The notes below the pieces were generated by a model. It worked only from the letters and a program-made list of their open reading frames with translations. It did no database searches and was not told the DNA's origin. A program made the translations under genes and the position numbers. A DNA stretch of 64,000 nucleotides. It comes from Massilia sp. YIM B02769 (GTDB taxonomy: Bacteria > Pseudomonadota > Gammaproteobacteria > Burkholderiales > Burkholderiaceae_D). The stretch covers positions 35,742 through 99,741 of the forward strand of contig NZ_JASNRC010000018.1 in assembly GCF_030411995.1 (NCBI RefSeq). Direction: 5' to 3'. Of this stretch, positions 45,152 to 53,432 are shown piece after piece (position 1 is the first letter of the stretch; every line of letters starts with the position of its first letter).

Positions 45152-45862
45152 TTAGAACCGTTCCGATTCTTTGCGCACAACTCGGCCGATAATGATGCAC
45201 CCATCGCCCTCGCAAAGTTTTCGCGGGAAACGCCGCTGATCAGAATTATCTGATGTAAGCCACCATTGACCAGCATCACGGGTCATTCGCTTTACAACAG
45301 GCTCACCTTCGTAATTGATGGCAAATACACCGCCATCAACAGGCTCTTTATCAGCTGTGTTAAGCACTGCTGTATCTCCGGCATAGAACGTCGGCTCCAT
45401 ACTTTCGCCGCGGACGTCAATTGCAATCAAGTGCTCTTTCTTAAACCCGCGATCACGCATCCAGTGAGTCGGAACCGTGGAGGTAGAATCGTCACCTAAT
45501 TCGGCTTCCACATGAAACCCGCTGATCCCCGCTGTTAACCGCAGACGCACCTTTGGAATTAGAGTGATCCGGGCGTCATCATCGTCAACTGCAACCACCT
45601 TTCTGAAGGTACCTGAAGGTAAGCCGTGCTCTTGGGCTATGTCAGCACCCGCATGCATCGGCCCACTTCCAGTAGCCAGCCAATCCTGACTTACCCCTAG
45701 AACGCGCGCCGCCTTGAGCAAATTCTCGCCACGCAAGAACTTAGACTTACCGCTCAGCCAGCCATGAACACTCGGCGCCTTGACGCCGCACGCGCGCGCC
45801 AGATCGGCCTGGCTAGTGCCAGACGCCTCCATCGCTTTTCTTAGTCGTTCTGATAAGTTCAT
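45152..45862 (-). CDS. cI: CI-like phage repressor (S24 peptidase type)
   Basis: 236 residues. The N-terminal HTH is TSQADLARACGVKAPSVHGW (~16-35). The C-terminal domain is a LexA/UmuD-like S24 peptidase with the Ser in RGESMEPTFYAGD and the Lys in PVVKRMTRD, so it could self-cleave after RecA activation. The ATG at 45862 abuts operator 1. It faces a divergent Cro-type gene across the switch region. Confidence 0.92.
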   Translation of the reverse strand: MNLSERLRKAMEASGTSQADLARACGVKAPSVHGWLSGKSKFLRGENLLKAARVLGVSQDWLATGSGPMHAGADIAQEHGLPSGTFRKVVAVDDDDARITLIPKVRLRLTAGISGFHVEAELGDDSTSTVPTHWMRDRGFKKEHLIAIDVRGESMEPTFYAGDTAVLNTADKEPVDGGVFAINYEGEPVVKRMTRDAGQWWLTSDNSDQRRFPRKLCEGDGCIIIGRVVRKESERF

Positions 45863-45956
45863 TAGGACATCCTAACATGAAAATAGTTAGGAGTGGCTAT
45901 TGACTTTAAAATTAGTTACTCCTAACATGAGTTCTTGAAAAAGTTAGGCTGCCTAA
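45862..45956. promoter_or_regulatory. Switch region with four operator sites
   Basis: Four inverted-repeat sites of TTAGGA/TCCTAA type: 45862-45875 (TTAGGACATCCTAA, perfect), 45887-45900 (TTAGGAGTGGCTAT), 45912-45925 (TTAGTTACTCCTAA) and 45944-45956 (TTAGGCTGCCTAA). They are spaced about 25-32 bases apart between the divergent CI and Cro-type genes. Binding is inferred from position and repetition. Confidence 0.8.
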
Positions 45957-45965
45957 GGAGCAAGT

Positions 45966-46208
45966 GTGATACCTACTTCCAGTGAATTGATCGATAAGCT
46001 TGGTGGGCCCGCCGTAGTTGCGCGCCTGCTTGGCATTAAACCGCCTTCGGTTGTCGGCTGGCGTGCGAATGGCATACCCGACGACAAGCTGATTCGACTC
46101 GCGCCAACGCTTGAGAAAGCGGGGATTGCTACCCGCCGGGAGCTACGGCCTGACGACTGGCAATCCATCTGGCCAGAGCTGGCGCAAAGCATAGCCGCAA
46201 CGAACTGA
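45966..46208 (+). CDS. Cro/YdaS-like regulator
   Basis: 80 residues. A helix-turn-helix is visible in GGPAVVARLLGIKPPSVVGW, followed by RANGIPDDKLIRLAPTLEKA, as in Cro/YdaS proteins. The start is GTG 45966 with AAGGAG ahead of it. Divergent from CI, so it is the likely counter-repressor and first gene of the rightward early operon. Confidence 0.8.
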   Translation: MIPTSSELIDKLGGPAVVARLLGIKPPSVVGWRANGIPDDKLIRLAPTLEKAGIATRRELRPDDWQSIWPELAQSIAATN

Positions 46209-46287
46209 TCGATTAGATTTTGTATCGACGCCGACCGGCTTTCCGCTCGGCATAGGGCCTCTTTACGTCCAAATTTTGGAGAACAGC

Positions 46288-46608
46288 ATGGCATTCCCCA
46301 CCGCGACACGCGCCGGCCAGGCCGATGCATCCCGCATAAGCGGCACAGCGCCGCCGACACGCGATGTCCCGCCGTTGGCAGCGCGCGCCTACCTTCTCAA
46401 GTGCCCAGGTACCGACCTCGTGTCGTGCACCTCGTGCGCGCGCCGCCTGGCGCCGGCCGCCGATGTCGGCCAGCGCTGGATCGAGCCGGCGCGCATCGGC
46501 GCCTGCGGCTATTACGCGAACGTCGACGAGGTCGCCTGGGTCTACGGGCATGGCTCGCCGCCAGCGGAAGCGCCCGATGCTGGCTGCCCAGGTGACGGCC
46601 AAAAATGA
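46288..46608 (+). CDS. Hypothetical phage early protein
   Basis: 106 residues. Two CxxC-like pairs (LLKCPGTD and LVSCTSCARR) suggest a small zinc-binding fold. Start at ATG 46288 with GGAG upstream. It overlaps the replication gene by 4 bases (ATGA). Confidence 0.55.
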   Translation: MAFPTATRAGQADASRISGTAPPTRDVPPLAARAYLLKCPGTDLVSCTSCARRLAPAADVGQRWIEPARIGACGYYANVDEVAWVYGHGSPPAEAPDAGCPGDGQK

Positions 46609-47678
46609 GCACGCCCCAGCTTGAAGACGGCTTCATCCGGATCGCCAATGAGCTGTTCGAGGCCATCCTGTCCCATGGGTTCAGCCAGCGCGAGCTGCTG
46701 GTGCTGCTGACCATCGTCCGCAAGACCTACGGCTACGGCAAGAAGGAGGACGACCTGTCGGCATCGCAGATCGGCGACCTGTGCTCGCTCGCGCGCCCGC
46801 ACGTGACGTCCACGCTCAACGCGCTGGCGCTGCGCAACGTGATCACGAAGCGCCCGGGCCGGTTCGGCTCGATGATCGGCATCCAGAAAAACCACACGAA
46901 GTGGGTGAGTGCTGGCCAGCTGAAAAGCGCGCCAGATAGTACCGAATCAGTACACCCTAGTACTGAATCGGTACATGTACCGAATGAGTACAGGGGTAGT
47001 ACCGAATCGGTACAGGTCGATAGTACCGAATCGGTACACACAAAAGACAACCTTCCAAAAGACAACCACCAAAAGAAAAGTTCTTGCGCTCCGGCGGTCG
47101 GCGAGCAGGGCGAAAACGAAACCGGCGAGGGCGGCATTCCGCCAGCTGGCCAGCCTAAGCGCCGTGCAGCCGACGAGCTGCTGGCCAGGTTCGAGCGCTT
47201 CTACGAGGCCTACCCCCGGAAGCGTTCACGCAACGACGCCGTCAAGGCGTTCACGAAGCTCAACCCTGACGACGCCCTGCTCGAGCAGATCCTGGCCAGC
47301 CTTGAGCAGGTCAAGGCATCGGGCGAGTGGAGCGACCCGAAGTTCATTCCCTACCCGGCCTCGTGGCTCAATGCCGCCGGCTGGCTCGACGAGGTCCAGG
47401 CCGTGTACAGCACCGACGAGGTGGCCGTGATCAACGCCTTCAACGACGTGCTCGGCGCCCAACTGGGTGACGTGTCGACGTCGATCTTCGTGCCGGCGCG
47501 TGCCGCAGCGATCAGGGAGTTCGTCACGTTCTCGCAGAAGCCAGGCTTCGTCGAAAAGTTCTTCCCCTGGGTGCGCGATAACGCGGCCATCCCGCCGCGC
47601 GCAGGGTTCGATTGGATCATCAGCCGCAAAGGCTTCGCCGACATCAGCGGCGGTCAACACGGAAAGAAAGCAGCATGA
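46605..47678 (+). CDS. O-like phage replication initiator
   Basis: 357 residues. The N-terminal winged helix (ANELFEAILSHGFSQRELLV, then LLTIVRKTYGYGKKEDDLSA) resembles the phage replication protein O domain. The middle part (residues ~110-145) is a low-complexity run STESVH...STESVH that is encoded by five iterons, so the gene carries its own origin as in lambda. The C-terminal part looks like a DnaB-loading domain. It overlaps the helicase gene by 4 bases. Confidence 0.87.
   Translation: MSTPQLEDGFIRIANELFEAILSHGFSQRELLVLLTIVRKTYGYGKKEDDLSASQIGDLCSLARPHVTSTLNALALRNVITKRPGRFGSMIGIQKNHTKWVSAGQLKSAPDSTESVHPSTESVHVPNEYRGSTESVQVDSTESVHTKDNLPKDNHQKKSSCAPAVGEQGENETGEGGIPPAGQPKRRAADELLARFERFYEAYPRKRSRNDAVKAFTKLNPDDALLEQILASLEQVKASGEWSDPKFIPYPASWLNAAGWLDEVQAVYSTDEVAVINAFNDVLGAQLGDVSTSIFVPARAAAIREFVTFSQKPGFVEKFFPWVRDNAAIPPRAGFDWIISRKGFADISGGQHGKKAA
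46939..47037 (+). repeat. Five 15-bp iterons inside the O-like gene (putative phage origin)
   Basis: Copies at 46939-46953, 46960-46974, 46977-46991, 46999-47013 and 47023-47037 follow GTACCGAATCGGTAC; the copies vary at a few positions (for example GTACTGAATCGGTAC). Each unit is an almost perfect palindrome. This is the expected place for the replication origin. Confidence 0.85.
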
Positions 47679-49048
47679 GCAACATGGCAGACCATAACCC
47701 TATCCCACAGTCGATCGAGGCCGAGCAGGCTGTCCTGGGCGCGCTGCTCAGGGTCAACGACGCCGTCGACAAGCTGGGCGACCTGCAGGCGAAGCACTTC
47801 ACGCGCGACGACCACCGAGCGATCTACACCGAAATCCTGGCGTTGATCAAGCAGGGCCACGCCGCCGACCCGGTTACCGTCTGGGCCGCGCTGCAGGCCC
47901 GTGGCGGCCCGTTCCTCGACGGCCTGGGCGGGTACCTCATCAAGCTGTCGCAGAGCGTGCCGAGCGCCGCCAACGTCAGCCGCTACGTCAGCATCGTGGT
48001 CGACCGCGCGCTGCTGCGCGGCGTAATGCACGTAGCCGACTCAATCAACGGGCTGGCCCAGAACACGAAGGGCAAGTCCGCAGACGAGATCCTGGATGCG
48101 ATGCAAACCATGGTCACCAGCTTGGCCGAGCGGCGCGTGCGCAACGAGCCGCGGATGATCCGCGATGTGCTGCAGGGCGTGCTGGAACAGATCGAGAAGA
48201 GGTCCGAAGGGGAGAGCGGCGCCATGCCGACCGGGATCGCGCCGATTGACCGCTTGTTCAACGGCGGGCTGCGTCCTGGCCAGCTGATCATCGTCGCCGG
48301 CCGCCCGTCGATGGGCAAGACCGCGCTGACCTCCGACATCGGTCTGAACATGGCTGCTGACGTCAGCGTGCTCAACTTCAGCATGGAGATGGAGAGCCAG
48401 GAGATCGCGGCGCGTGCGCTGTCCAACCGCGGCCGCGTGCCGCTGGCGTCGATCCTGGGCGACATGTCCGGCGCCGAGGACTGGCCCGGGGTGACGACCG
48501 GATGCATCAAGCTCGACAGCCTGCGCTTTGCCATCGACGACACCCCGGCGATCTCGCTGCTCGACCTGCGCATGAAGGCGAAGGCCTGGAAGCGCCGCCA
48601 TGGCCTCGACGTCATCATCGTGGATTACCTGGGCCTGATGAGTGGAGGGGAGGGCGAGAAGCGCCACGAGCAGATCGGCTCGTATTCGCGCGGCCTGAAG
48701 GCGCTGGCCAAGGAACTCGGCGTGGCCATCATTGCGCTGGCCCAGCTCAATCGAGCGGTCGAAGGGCGCCCCGACAAGCGGCCTATGCTGTCTGACCTGC
48801 GCGACTCGGGCGAAATCGAGCAGGACGCGGACATCGTCATGCTGGTGCACCGCCCCGAAATGTACGAGCCGGAAAACGCAGAGCTGCGCGGCTTTGCCGA
48901 GGTCCTGGTGCGCAAGCAGCGCAGCGGCGCGCTCGGCGATATCCAGCTGCGTTTCGATGGCCCGACGTGCCGCTTTGAACCGTGGGGTGGATGCGCGCCG
49001 CCGCCGGCGCCAAGCCGTGGTCGTGGCAGCCCGAGGTTCGAACAATGA
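47675..49048 (+). CDS. DnaB-like replicative helicase
   Basis: 457 residues. N-terminal domain begins SIEAEQAVLGALLRVNDAVD, as in DnaB. RecA-fold with Walker A VAGRPSMGKTALT (~220), motif LDVIIVDYLGLMSGG (Walker B, ~325) and the arginine finger region SGEIEQDADIVMLVHRP. It unwinds phage DNA after loading by the O-like protein. Overlaps both neighbours by 4 bases. Confidence 0.93.
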   Translation: MSNMADHNPIPQSIEAEQAVLGALLRVNDAVDKLGDLQAKHFTRDDHRAIYTEILALIKQGHAADPVTVWAALQARGGPFLDGLGGYLIKLSQSVPSAANVSRYVSIVVDRALLRGVMHVADSINGLAQNTKGKSADEILDAMQTMVTSLAERRVRNEPRMIRDVLQGVLEQIEKRSEGESGAMPTGIAPIDRLFNGGLRPGQLIIVAGRPSMGKTALTSDIGLNMAADVSVLNFSMEMESQEIAARALSNRGRVPLASILGDMSGAEDWPGVTTGCIKLDSLRFAIDDTPAISLLDLRMKAKAWKRRHGLDVIIVDYLGLMSGGEGEKRHEQIGSYSRGLKALAKELGVAIIALAQLNRAVEGRPDKRPMLSDLRDSGEIEQDADIVMLVHRPEMYEPENAELRGFAEVLVRKQRSGALGDIQLRFDGPTCRFEPWGGCAPPPAPSRGRGSPRFEQ

Positions 49049-49416
49049 CCGCGTCGATCCTGGTGACCCTGCCATTCCCCGATCGGCGCCTGAACCCGAA
49101 CAATTCGAAGGGCAAGCACTGGGCCTCGACCGTGGCGCTGCGCAAGTCGGCCCGCGCTGGCGCCGCGCTGCTGACGCAGGCCGCCGCCACTGGCCAGCAC
49201 TTCGAGCCGGGCGCCGAGCTGGCGCTGGTGATCACGTTCGTGCAGCCCGACCGCCGCGCGCGCGACCGCGATAACCTGCTGGCCGCGTGCAAACCGATGC
49301 TGGACGGCGTGGCCGACGCCCTGGGCGTGAACGACAGCCAGTTCGAGCCGGTGACGATCCGGCGCGAGTATGGGACGAAGCCTGGCGCGGTGCGGGTGGA
49401 GATCGTAGGGGCGTAA
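49045..49416 (+). CDS. rusA: RusA-family Holliday junction resolvase
   Basis: 123 residues with the RusA fold: ILVTLPFPDRRLNPNNSKGK, then FVQPDRRARDRDNLLAACKP and LDGVADALGVNDSQF, which hold the catalytic aspartates. It cuts four-way junctions in phage recombination. ATGA overlap with the helicase gene. Confidence 0.9.
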   Translation: MTASILVTLPFPDRRLNPNNSKGKHWASTVALRKSARAGAALLTQAAATGQHFEPGAELALVITFVQPDRRARDRDNLLAACKPMLDGVADALGVNDSQFEPVTIRREYGTKPGAVRVEIVGA

Positions 49417-49437
49417 AAAAGCCCGCAGGAGCGGGCT
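49415..49437 (-). terminator. Terminator of the leftward gene pair
   Basis: On the minus strand, a 7-bp stem (agcccgc/gcgggct) with a tcct loop runs into six T residues, downstream of the gene at 49517-49930. Confidence 0.8.
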
Positions 49438-49516
49438 ATACGGGGCGAACCGTTTTAATTGCATTTCTTCGCCTTGCCTACGGCGGACTGGCTGGTGCAT
49501 GCGGGCGCGGGCTTAG

Positions 49517-49930
49517 TTAAGATTCGTCTTCTGACTTTTTGCTTTTACCCGCATGATAGCCGCCGAAAGCGCCACCGCCGAAGGCCAGAGCCAGCTTTAG
49601 GGCCTCAATAATCACATCCTTGGCTCCGTATGCGACCATTGCCATCGCAAAGCCTCCAATGATCAAAGCCATAACAGAGATATAGACATACTTGTTCGTC
49701 AAGTGACGGTTGTATTTCTCCCGTCCGTCGACTTGCGAACGCTCTTGGGCTTCAATACTTTTAAGTGCAATTCTTTCATTTGATGCAATTTCTTTGGACC
49801 GAACCTCTAACTCCATGCGACGGACTTCGGTGTCCTTAGATTGCACCTCGACCATGCCCTGAAGGGCTGTCATGAGGTCAAACTTAGCTCTATCTTCTGG
49901 CTCGTTTGGTGACGGATTGATATCGTTCAT
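49517..49930 (-). CDS. Hypothetical membrane protein with coiled coil
   Basis: 137 residues. A long charged coiled coil (about residues 20-70: EVQSKDTEVRRMELEVRSKE) is followed by two TM helices (VYISVMALIIGGFAMAMVAYG and LKLALAFGGGAFGGYHAG). Not recognised. Expressed leftward, so it may be a lysogenic gene. It overlaps the upstream gene by 4 bases (ATGA). Confidence 0.6.
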   Translation of the reverse strand: MNDINPSPNEPEDRAKFDLMTALQGMVEVQSKDTEVRRMELEVRSKEIASNERIALKSIEAQERSQVDGREKYNRHLTNKYVYISVMALIIGGFAMAMVAYGAKDVIIEALKLALAFGGGAFGGYHAGKSKKSEDES

Positions 49931-50136
49931 TCAGCGGGGACTAGTTTTGGCGTTCGGTACTCAACAACAAACGAGCCAAATCCCTTCCCCCCAATTCTAG
50001 GGGCGACAAATTTGACCGTCTTTATTTCAGTAGGGCGCTCTGACTTCATTATTAGGAAGTCCCTGGCTGACAGGACTTGACTTGATGCTGCAACAAATTC
50101 AGCAGGCTTGGTAACTTTTGATTTCAAGATTCTCAT
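49927..50136 (-). CDS. Hypothetical small protein
   Basis: 69 residues, basic and beta-rich (TEIKTVKFVAPRIGGKGFGS), not recognised. Lies upstream of the coiled-coil membrane protein in the same leftward unit. Visibly lower in GC than the replication genes, which suggests a lysogenic-conversion cargo. Confidence 0.5.
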   Translation of the reverse strand: MRILKSKVTKPAEFVAASSQVLSARDFLIMKSERPTEIKTVKFVAPRIGGKGFGSFVVEYRTPKLVPAE

Positions 50137-50642
50137 GTCGTGCTCCTAAACAGCTGATGGATCAGTCTTGTTTTGTTTGCACATGGTAGTGCTATGAGAC
50201 GAAGCAAAATAGCGACCGATGTGTCGCTGTGGATAACTTCATCAAGAGGCAGTTCACTACTACGTCGCTCGCGGTGAGTCAACTAGTGAACAGGCCTTCA
50301 GTGTACATCAAAAATGACGGAACCGTCATTCTTGAGGTCTCCCTACGTATCACTACGTATCACAACGGATCACTACGTATCACTTCTTACCTATCAAGTT
50401 ACCTTCGACAAAAGCTGCGAGATAGCGTGCACACTGTCTATCTTGCACAACACTAGGGTTGCAAAGGATGTCGATTCGTAGCTTGCGCTATCTCAGCAGC
50501 TCGTGCAATCAATTGCAAAAGATGAGCTGGCTCATCAGCTGACGCGGGCAAACAACAATGTTAAAAATAAACATTTTCCCACTAGAAAAATTCCTCTCGG
50601 CATGGTACGCTCACTCGGTCGTCTTTCGCTGAAAGTTAAATC
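50137..50642. other. Non-coding region with 10-bp tandem repeats
   Basis: 506 bases, AT-richer than the flanks. It holds the promoter of the leftward pair and that of the regulator gene at 50643. A short ORF at 50229-50456 is not convincing. The clearest structure is the tandem repeat at 50344-50383. Confidence 0.5.
50344..50383. repeat. Four tandem 10-bp units (TACGTATCAC)
   Basis: Three identical TACGTATCAC units and one variant (AACGGATCAC, third) run head to tail. A 10-bp period puts them on the same helix face, which would suit cooperative binding of a regulator. Confidence 0.75.
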
Positions 50643-51179
50643 ATGGGATTCGCAGACCGTTATATCCACGCACTGAGCGCGCCGAATCTCAAGGACGACG
50701 AGCGCCACCACCAGGCCGAGCCGCTGCTCGCCGCTGCCTTTGCTGCTGCTGAGGTATCGGGCGATCTCGGCCCGCTGTTGCACCGCGTGAAGTTCGCCGA
50801 CCCGCTCGCGCGCCAAGCCTTCGAAGGCAACGCCGGCAACCTGGCCCAGCTGCTGCGCCTGTGGACCGACGAGGTGATCAAGCGCGGCCGTTCACGCCGC
50901 TGGGTGCCCGAGAACACCGCCTGGGATGCCGATGCTGCCCAGAAGCTGTACCGCACGGTGGCTGAGCACTCGCTGGCGCATTGGCTCGATGGGAACTGTT
51001 CGCCGTGCGGCGGCACTGGCGTGACGGAGAGCCGCACTTGCAAGCCCTGCTGTGGCACTGGCAAGGCCGAGCTGGCAATGGCGGCCGGCTTCGTCCGCGA
51101 GCACACGCTGAACATGGTGAGCGAGCTGCAGAGCATCGTGGATAGCCACGCCGCACGTGCCTCATCGAAATTGCGCTAG
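50643..51179 (+). CDS. Zinc-binding phage regulator (Q-like antiterminator candidate)
   Basis: 178 residues. A DnaJ-type zinc centre, CSPCGGTGVTE, then CKPCCGTGKAE, lies at about 120-145. The position is after RusA and ahead of the late genes, like Q-type antiterminators, but a Q function cannot be shown. The rest is helical. Confidence 0.6.
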   Translation: MGFADRYIHALSAPNLKDDERHHQAEPLLAAAFAAAEVSGDLGPLLHRVKFADPLARQAFEGNAGNLAQLLRLWTDEVIKRGRSRRWVPENTAWDADAAQKLYRTVAEHSLAHWLDGNCSPCGGTGVTESRTCKPCCGTGKAELAMAAGFVREHTLNMVSELQSIVDSHAARASSKLR

Positions 51180-51284
51180 TACATCCCATTAATAAGTTAA
51201 TTTATTGAAAATGTTTCAGCCACGTGTTAACGTTCAGCTTCGTTACTTTTAGCCATTAGCTTTTCAACGTCGCAGGAGATTTTG

Positions 51285-51614
51285 ATGCGCCCAGCCCAGT
51301 ACCGAGACACTGCAGGAAAAGCAGTGGCAATGGCGTTCATCATGAGTTGCTTACTTGCAATTCCATATGTGGGCGCAGTTATTGGCGCGGTTATCGTACT
51401 ATTGCTCATGGTCAGGATTTCAGTGGATTCAAAAAGTAAGCTGGCCCATGCAGGAATTCTCTTTTGTACAATTTTTGCTTATCTTGCCGTTACAGTTAGA
51501 GGCATCATAATAAAGGCGGAGATTTTGAATCTAGCCATGACCCTGTTCATCGTGAGCTTTGTTGGGCTGATGATCTTGGCTAGGGGCGGTGTCGAGTGGT
51601 ATAAAGGTGACTGA
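51285..51614 (+). CDS. Membrane protein
   Basis: 110 residues with three or four TM helices (AVAMAFIMSCLLAIPYVGAV, then VIGAVIVLLLMVRI, ILFCTIFAYLAVTVRG and LAMTLFIVSFVGLMILA). Low-GC style and no link to lysis genes that I can prove. AGGAG lies just before ATG 51285. Confidence 0.6.
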   Translation: MRPAQYRDTAGKAVAMAFIMSCLLAIPYVGAVIGAVIVLLLMVRISVDSKSKLAHAGILFCTIFAYLAVTVRGIIIKAEILNLAMTLFIVSFVGLMILARGGVEWYKGD

Positions 51615-51996
51615 TAGACCTGTATATTGACGATGGCATTGAGGGTACTGTGCAACTGAACAGTACTTAGATAAACTGTAGGTCTCCATTCTTCCGGCCT
51701 CGTAATGTGCGCACCGCGCCACCGATAACCGGAACTCGCGACAGTACCCGGCCATTGATGCTGTCGCACGTCTGTACAGATTGACCAGTCAACGGCCCCG
51801 CCCCTGCGCTTTCATGCATCGGCGGGGTTCTTTTTTCAGCTCACCACGCAGATAGCATGGGAGCACCAAGCCCGCCTCCGAAAGGACCGCGGGCTTTTCT
51901 ATTTCCAGACCTGCACAGTGTCTCCACCGGCGGCATGCCGGCTTCGCCGCCGTAGCGTTCGCGCTGCTGGCGGCTTTTTTATTTCCGAGGTATCCC
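51615..51996. other. Intergenic region with terminator-like hairpins
   Basis: 382 bases, no gene. A long-loop hairpin (ccccgcc/ggcgggg) runs into ttctttttt near 51795-51838, and a second one (aagcccgc/gcgggctt) lies near 51868-51897. These would separate the early region from the packaging genes. Confidence 0.6.
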
Positions 51997-52206
51997 ATGA
52001 AGAAGGTCGCGATCAAGTCGTCGTCCCTGCCAACCCGCTCGCCCCTGATGTTCGCCATCGTAATGTGGCTGCTGTGCGATCGGCTGGCGGCGCCTGCCTG
52101 GGCGTATGGCGTGCTGTGGACCATCGTGGCGCTCTGGGCGGTGGTGTTCGTCATCAGCCTGTTTAGCACTACCTTCCGCGATGTCCCGGGCTTCGGCGAG
52201 AAGTAG
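51997..52206 (+). CDS. Small two-TM membrane protein
   Basis: 69 residues, two TM helices (LMFAIVMWLLCDRLAAPA and VLWTIVALWAVVFVISLF), basic N-terminus. By position it could be a holin-like protein, but its place ahead of the terminase is not typical. GAGG lies before the ATG. Confidence 0.55.
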   Translation: MKKVAIKSSSLPTRSPLMFAIVMWLLCDRLAAPAWAYGVLWTIVALWAVVFVISLFSTTFRDVPGFGEK

Positions 52207-52208
52207 GA

Positions 52209-52592
52209 ATGGAGCGACCAATCCCGAGCCTGCGCGTGCAGATCGGCAGCGAGATCGTGCTCCGCCGTGCCGTGCCGCACGTGCTCGAATGCGATGACCT
52301 GAGCAGCCGAGCCACGGTAGTGAGCCTGCGCCCGCAGCTGCGCCCTGGTGAGATCCTGGTCGAGCGCATGGGCGAAATCCCGCTGATCGTCGTCGACGAA
52401 AGCATGATCTTCCCGGCGCCGACGGCTGAGGCCATGGGCTTCGACGCCTGGATGCAGCAGCGCACCGAGCTGGCGCACGCCGAGTACATGCGGCGCACGT
52501 CGCGCCTGCTGTGGTGCGACTGGCGCGCGGTCACCACGCCGGCCGAGATAGCCCACAGCTACGGCATACGTGCTGTTGGGGTCGCGACGTGA
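52209..52592 (+). CDS. Hypothetical phage protein
   Basis: 127 residues. Beta-rich N-terminus (RVQIGSEIVLRRAVPHVLEC), then a helical part with MGFDAWMQQRTELAHAEYM. Not recognised. It starts 3 bases after the previous stop and overlaps the next gene (GTGA). Confidence 0.5.
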   Translation: MERPIPSLRVQIGSEIVLRRAVPHVLECDDLSSRATVVSLRPQLRPGEILVERMGEIPLIVVDESMIFPAPTAEAMGFDAWMQQRTELAHAEYMRRTSRLLWCDWRAVTTPAEIAHSYGIRAVGVAT

Positions 52593-52843
52593 GGCCGCTC
52601 GCTGAGATGTACCGCGACCAGATCATCCGCAGCGTGGTCACCGACCGGCCGGCCATGTGTTACCCGGCCAATAAGCCTGAAGCCCTAGCCGACGTATGCG
52701 CCCTGCTGGCCGATGGCTACGAGGCCAAGCGCCTGCTACGCGCCAAGGGCTGGGGCCAGGTCGGCATGAGCATCCTGGAGATCGCCCAGCTGCTGCCGTG
52801 TGCGCCGCAGCGCCCGGCACGCAAGAAGAAAGGAAAGCGCTGA
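52589..52843 (+). CDS. Hypothetical phage protein
   Basis: 84 residues from GTG 52589, which overlaps the previous stop by 4 bases. Helical, with DVCALLADGYEAKRLLRAKG and a Lys-rich end (RPARKKKGKR) that suggests nucleic-acid contact. Confidence 0.5.
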   Translation: MRPLAEMYRDQIIRSVVTDRPAMCYPANKPEALADVCALLADGYEAKRLLRAKGWGQVGMSILEIAQLLPCAPQRPARKKKGKR

Positions 52844-53001
52844 TGGCCACAACAACGTTGATGCTCAAGCTGAAGGTGCGCTGGTGGCTTAAGTTCTACC
52901 TGGTTGGCGTGCTGCTTACTGCCCGCCTGACGCGTGCCGAGCCGGACTGGGTCCGTGTCCGCTACTGGATCGGCAAGGGCACGAAGATCGAGGTGCGCTG
53001 A
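52843..53001 (+). CDS. Small hypothetical protein
   Basis: 52 residues (not in the standard size range). Hydrophobic middle (WWLKFYLVGVLLTARLT) may be a membrane helix. The ATG at 52843 shares one base with the previous stop (TGATG), and its last base is the first base of the HNH start codon (TGATG). Confidence 0.5.
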   Translation: MATTTLMLKLKVRWWLKFYLVGVLLTARLTRAEPDWVRVRYWIGKGTKIEVR

Positions 53002-53339
53002 TGCTGAAGCTGCGCACCCTTAGCTCGAGCTTGAAGGCACCAGTCGGCCGCCTCGCCATGCCAGCGCCAGCCAGGCCTGGAGTCGTCGAGCGCAAGCGCG
53101 GCTCGGCAGGCGTCAAGGACCGCGAGCGCATCCGAGAGGGTGAGGGCGGCCTGTGCCTGTAGTGCAAGCGGCGAGGGCGCACAAGCGTCGGCACCGTGGT
53201 GGACCACTTGAAGCCGCTCTGGGCTGGTGGGTCCGACGATGACGACAACAAGGAACTGTTGTGTCAGACGCCATGCCACGATGCGAAGACGGCGAGGGAA
53301 GCGCGGCAGCGCGCCGCCGGCGGCCTGGTCGAGGGCTGA
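53001..53339 (+). pseudogene. HNH endonuclease gene with in-frame amber codon
   Basis: The frame starts at ATG 53001, runs to a TAG at 53160-53162 and continues to a TGA at 53337. The second part is clearly an HNH domain: CKRRGRTSVGTVVDHLKPLW, then GGSDDDDNKELLCQTPCHDA. The first Cys pair reads C-L-stop-C, so the stop hits the zinc/HNH site (CAG to TAG fits). HNH proteins next to terminase are often needed for packaging in HK97-type phages. This may be real damage, an amber read-through site or a sequencing error. Confidence 0.8.
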
Positions 53340-53432
53340 CAGAGGGGGGCATCAAACCTTTGCGACCTCGACCTCAAGACACCGACTAGCTTCCCATTCG
53401 CAGAATAAATCCCCCTTTTCGAAAGAATTCAA

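Noticed and set aside
46939..47037. CRISPR array from regular repeats
   Set aside because: Units are 15 bp, palindromic and lie in a coding gene; there are no spacers of constant size or cas genes.
50229..50456. 75-residue frame from GTG containing the 10-bp repeats
   Set aside because: Repeats fix its sequence, the start is weak and no family is seen; kept as a regulatory region.
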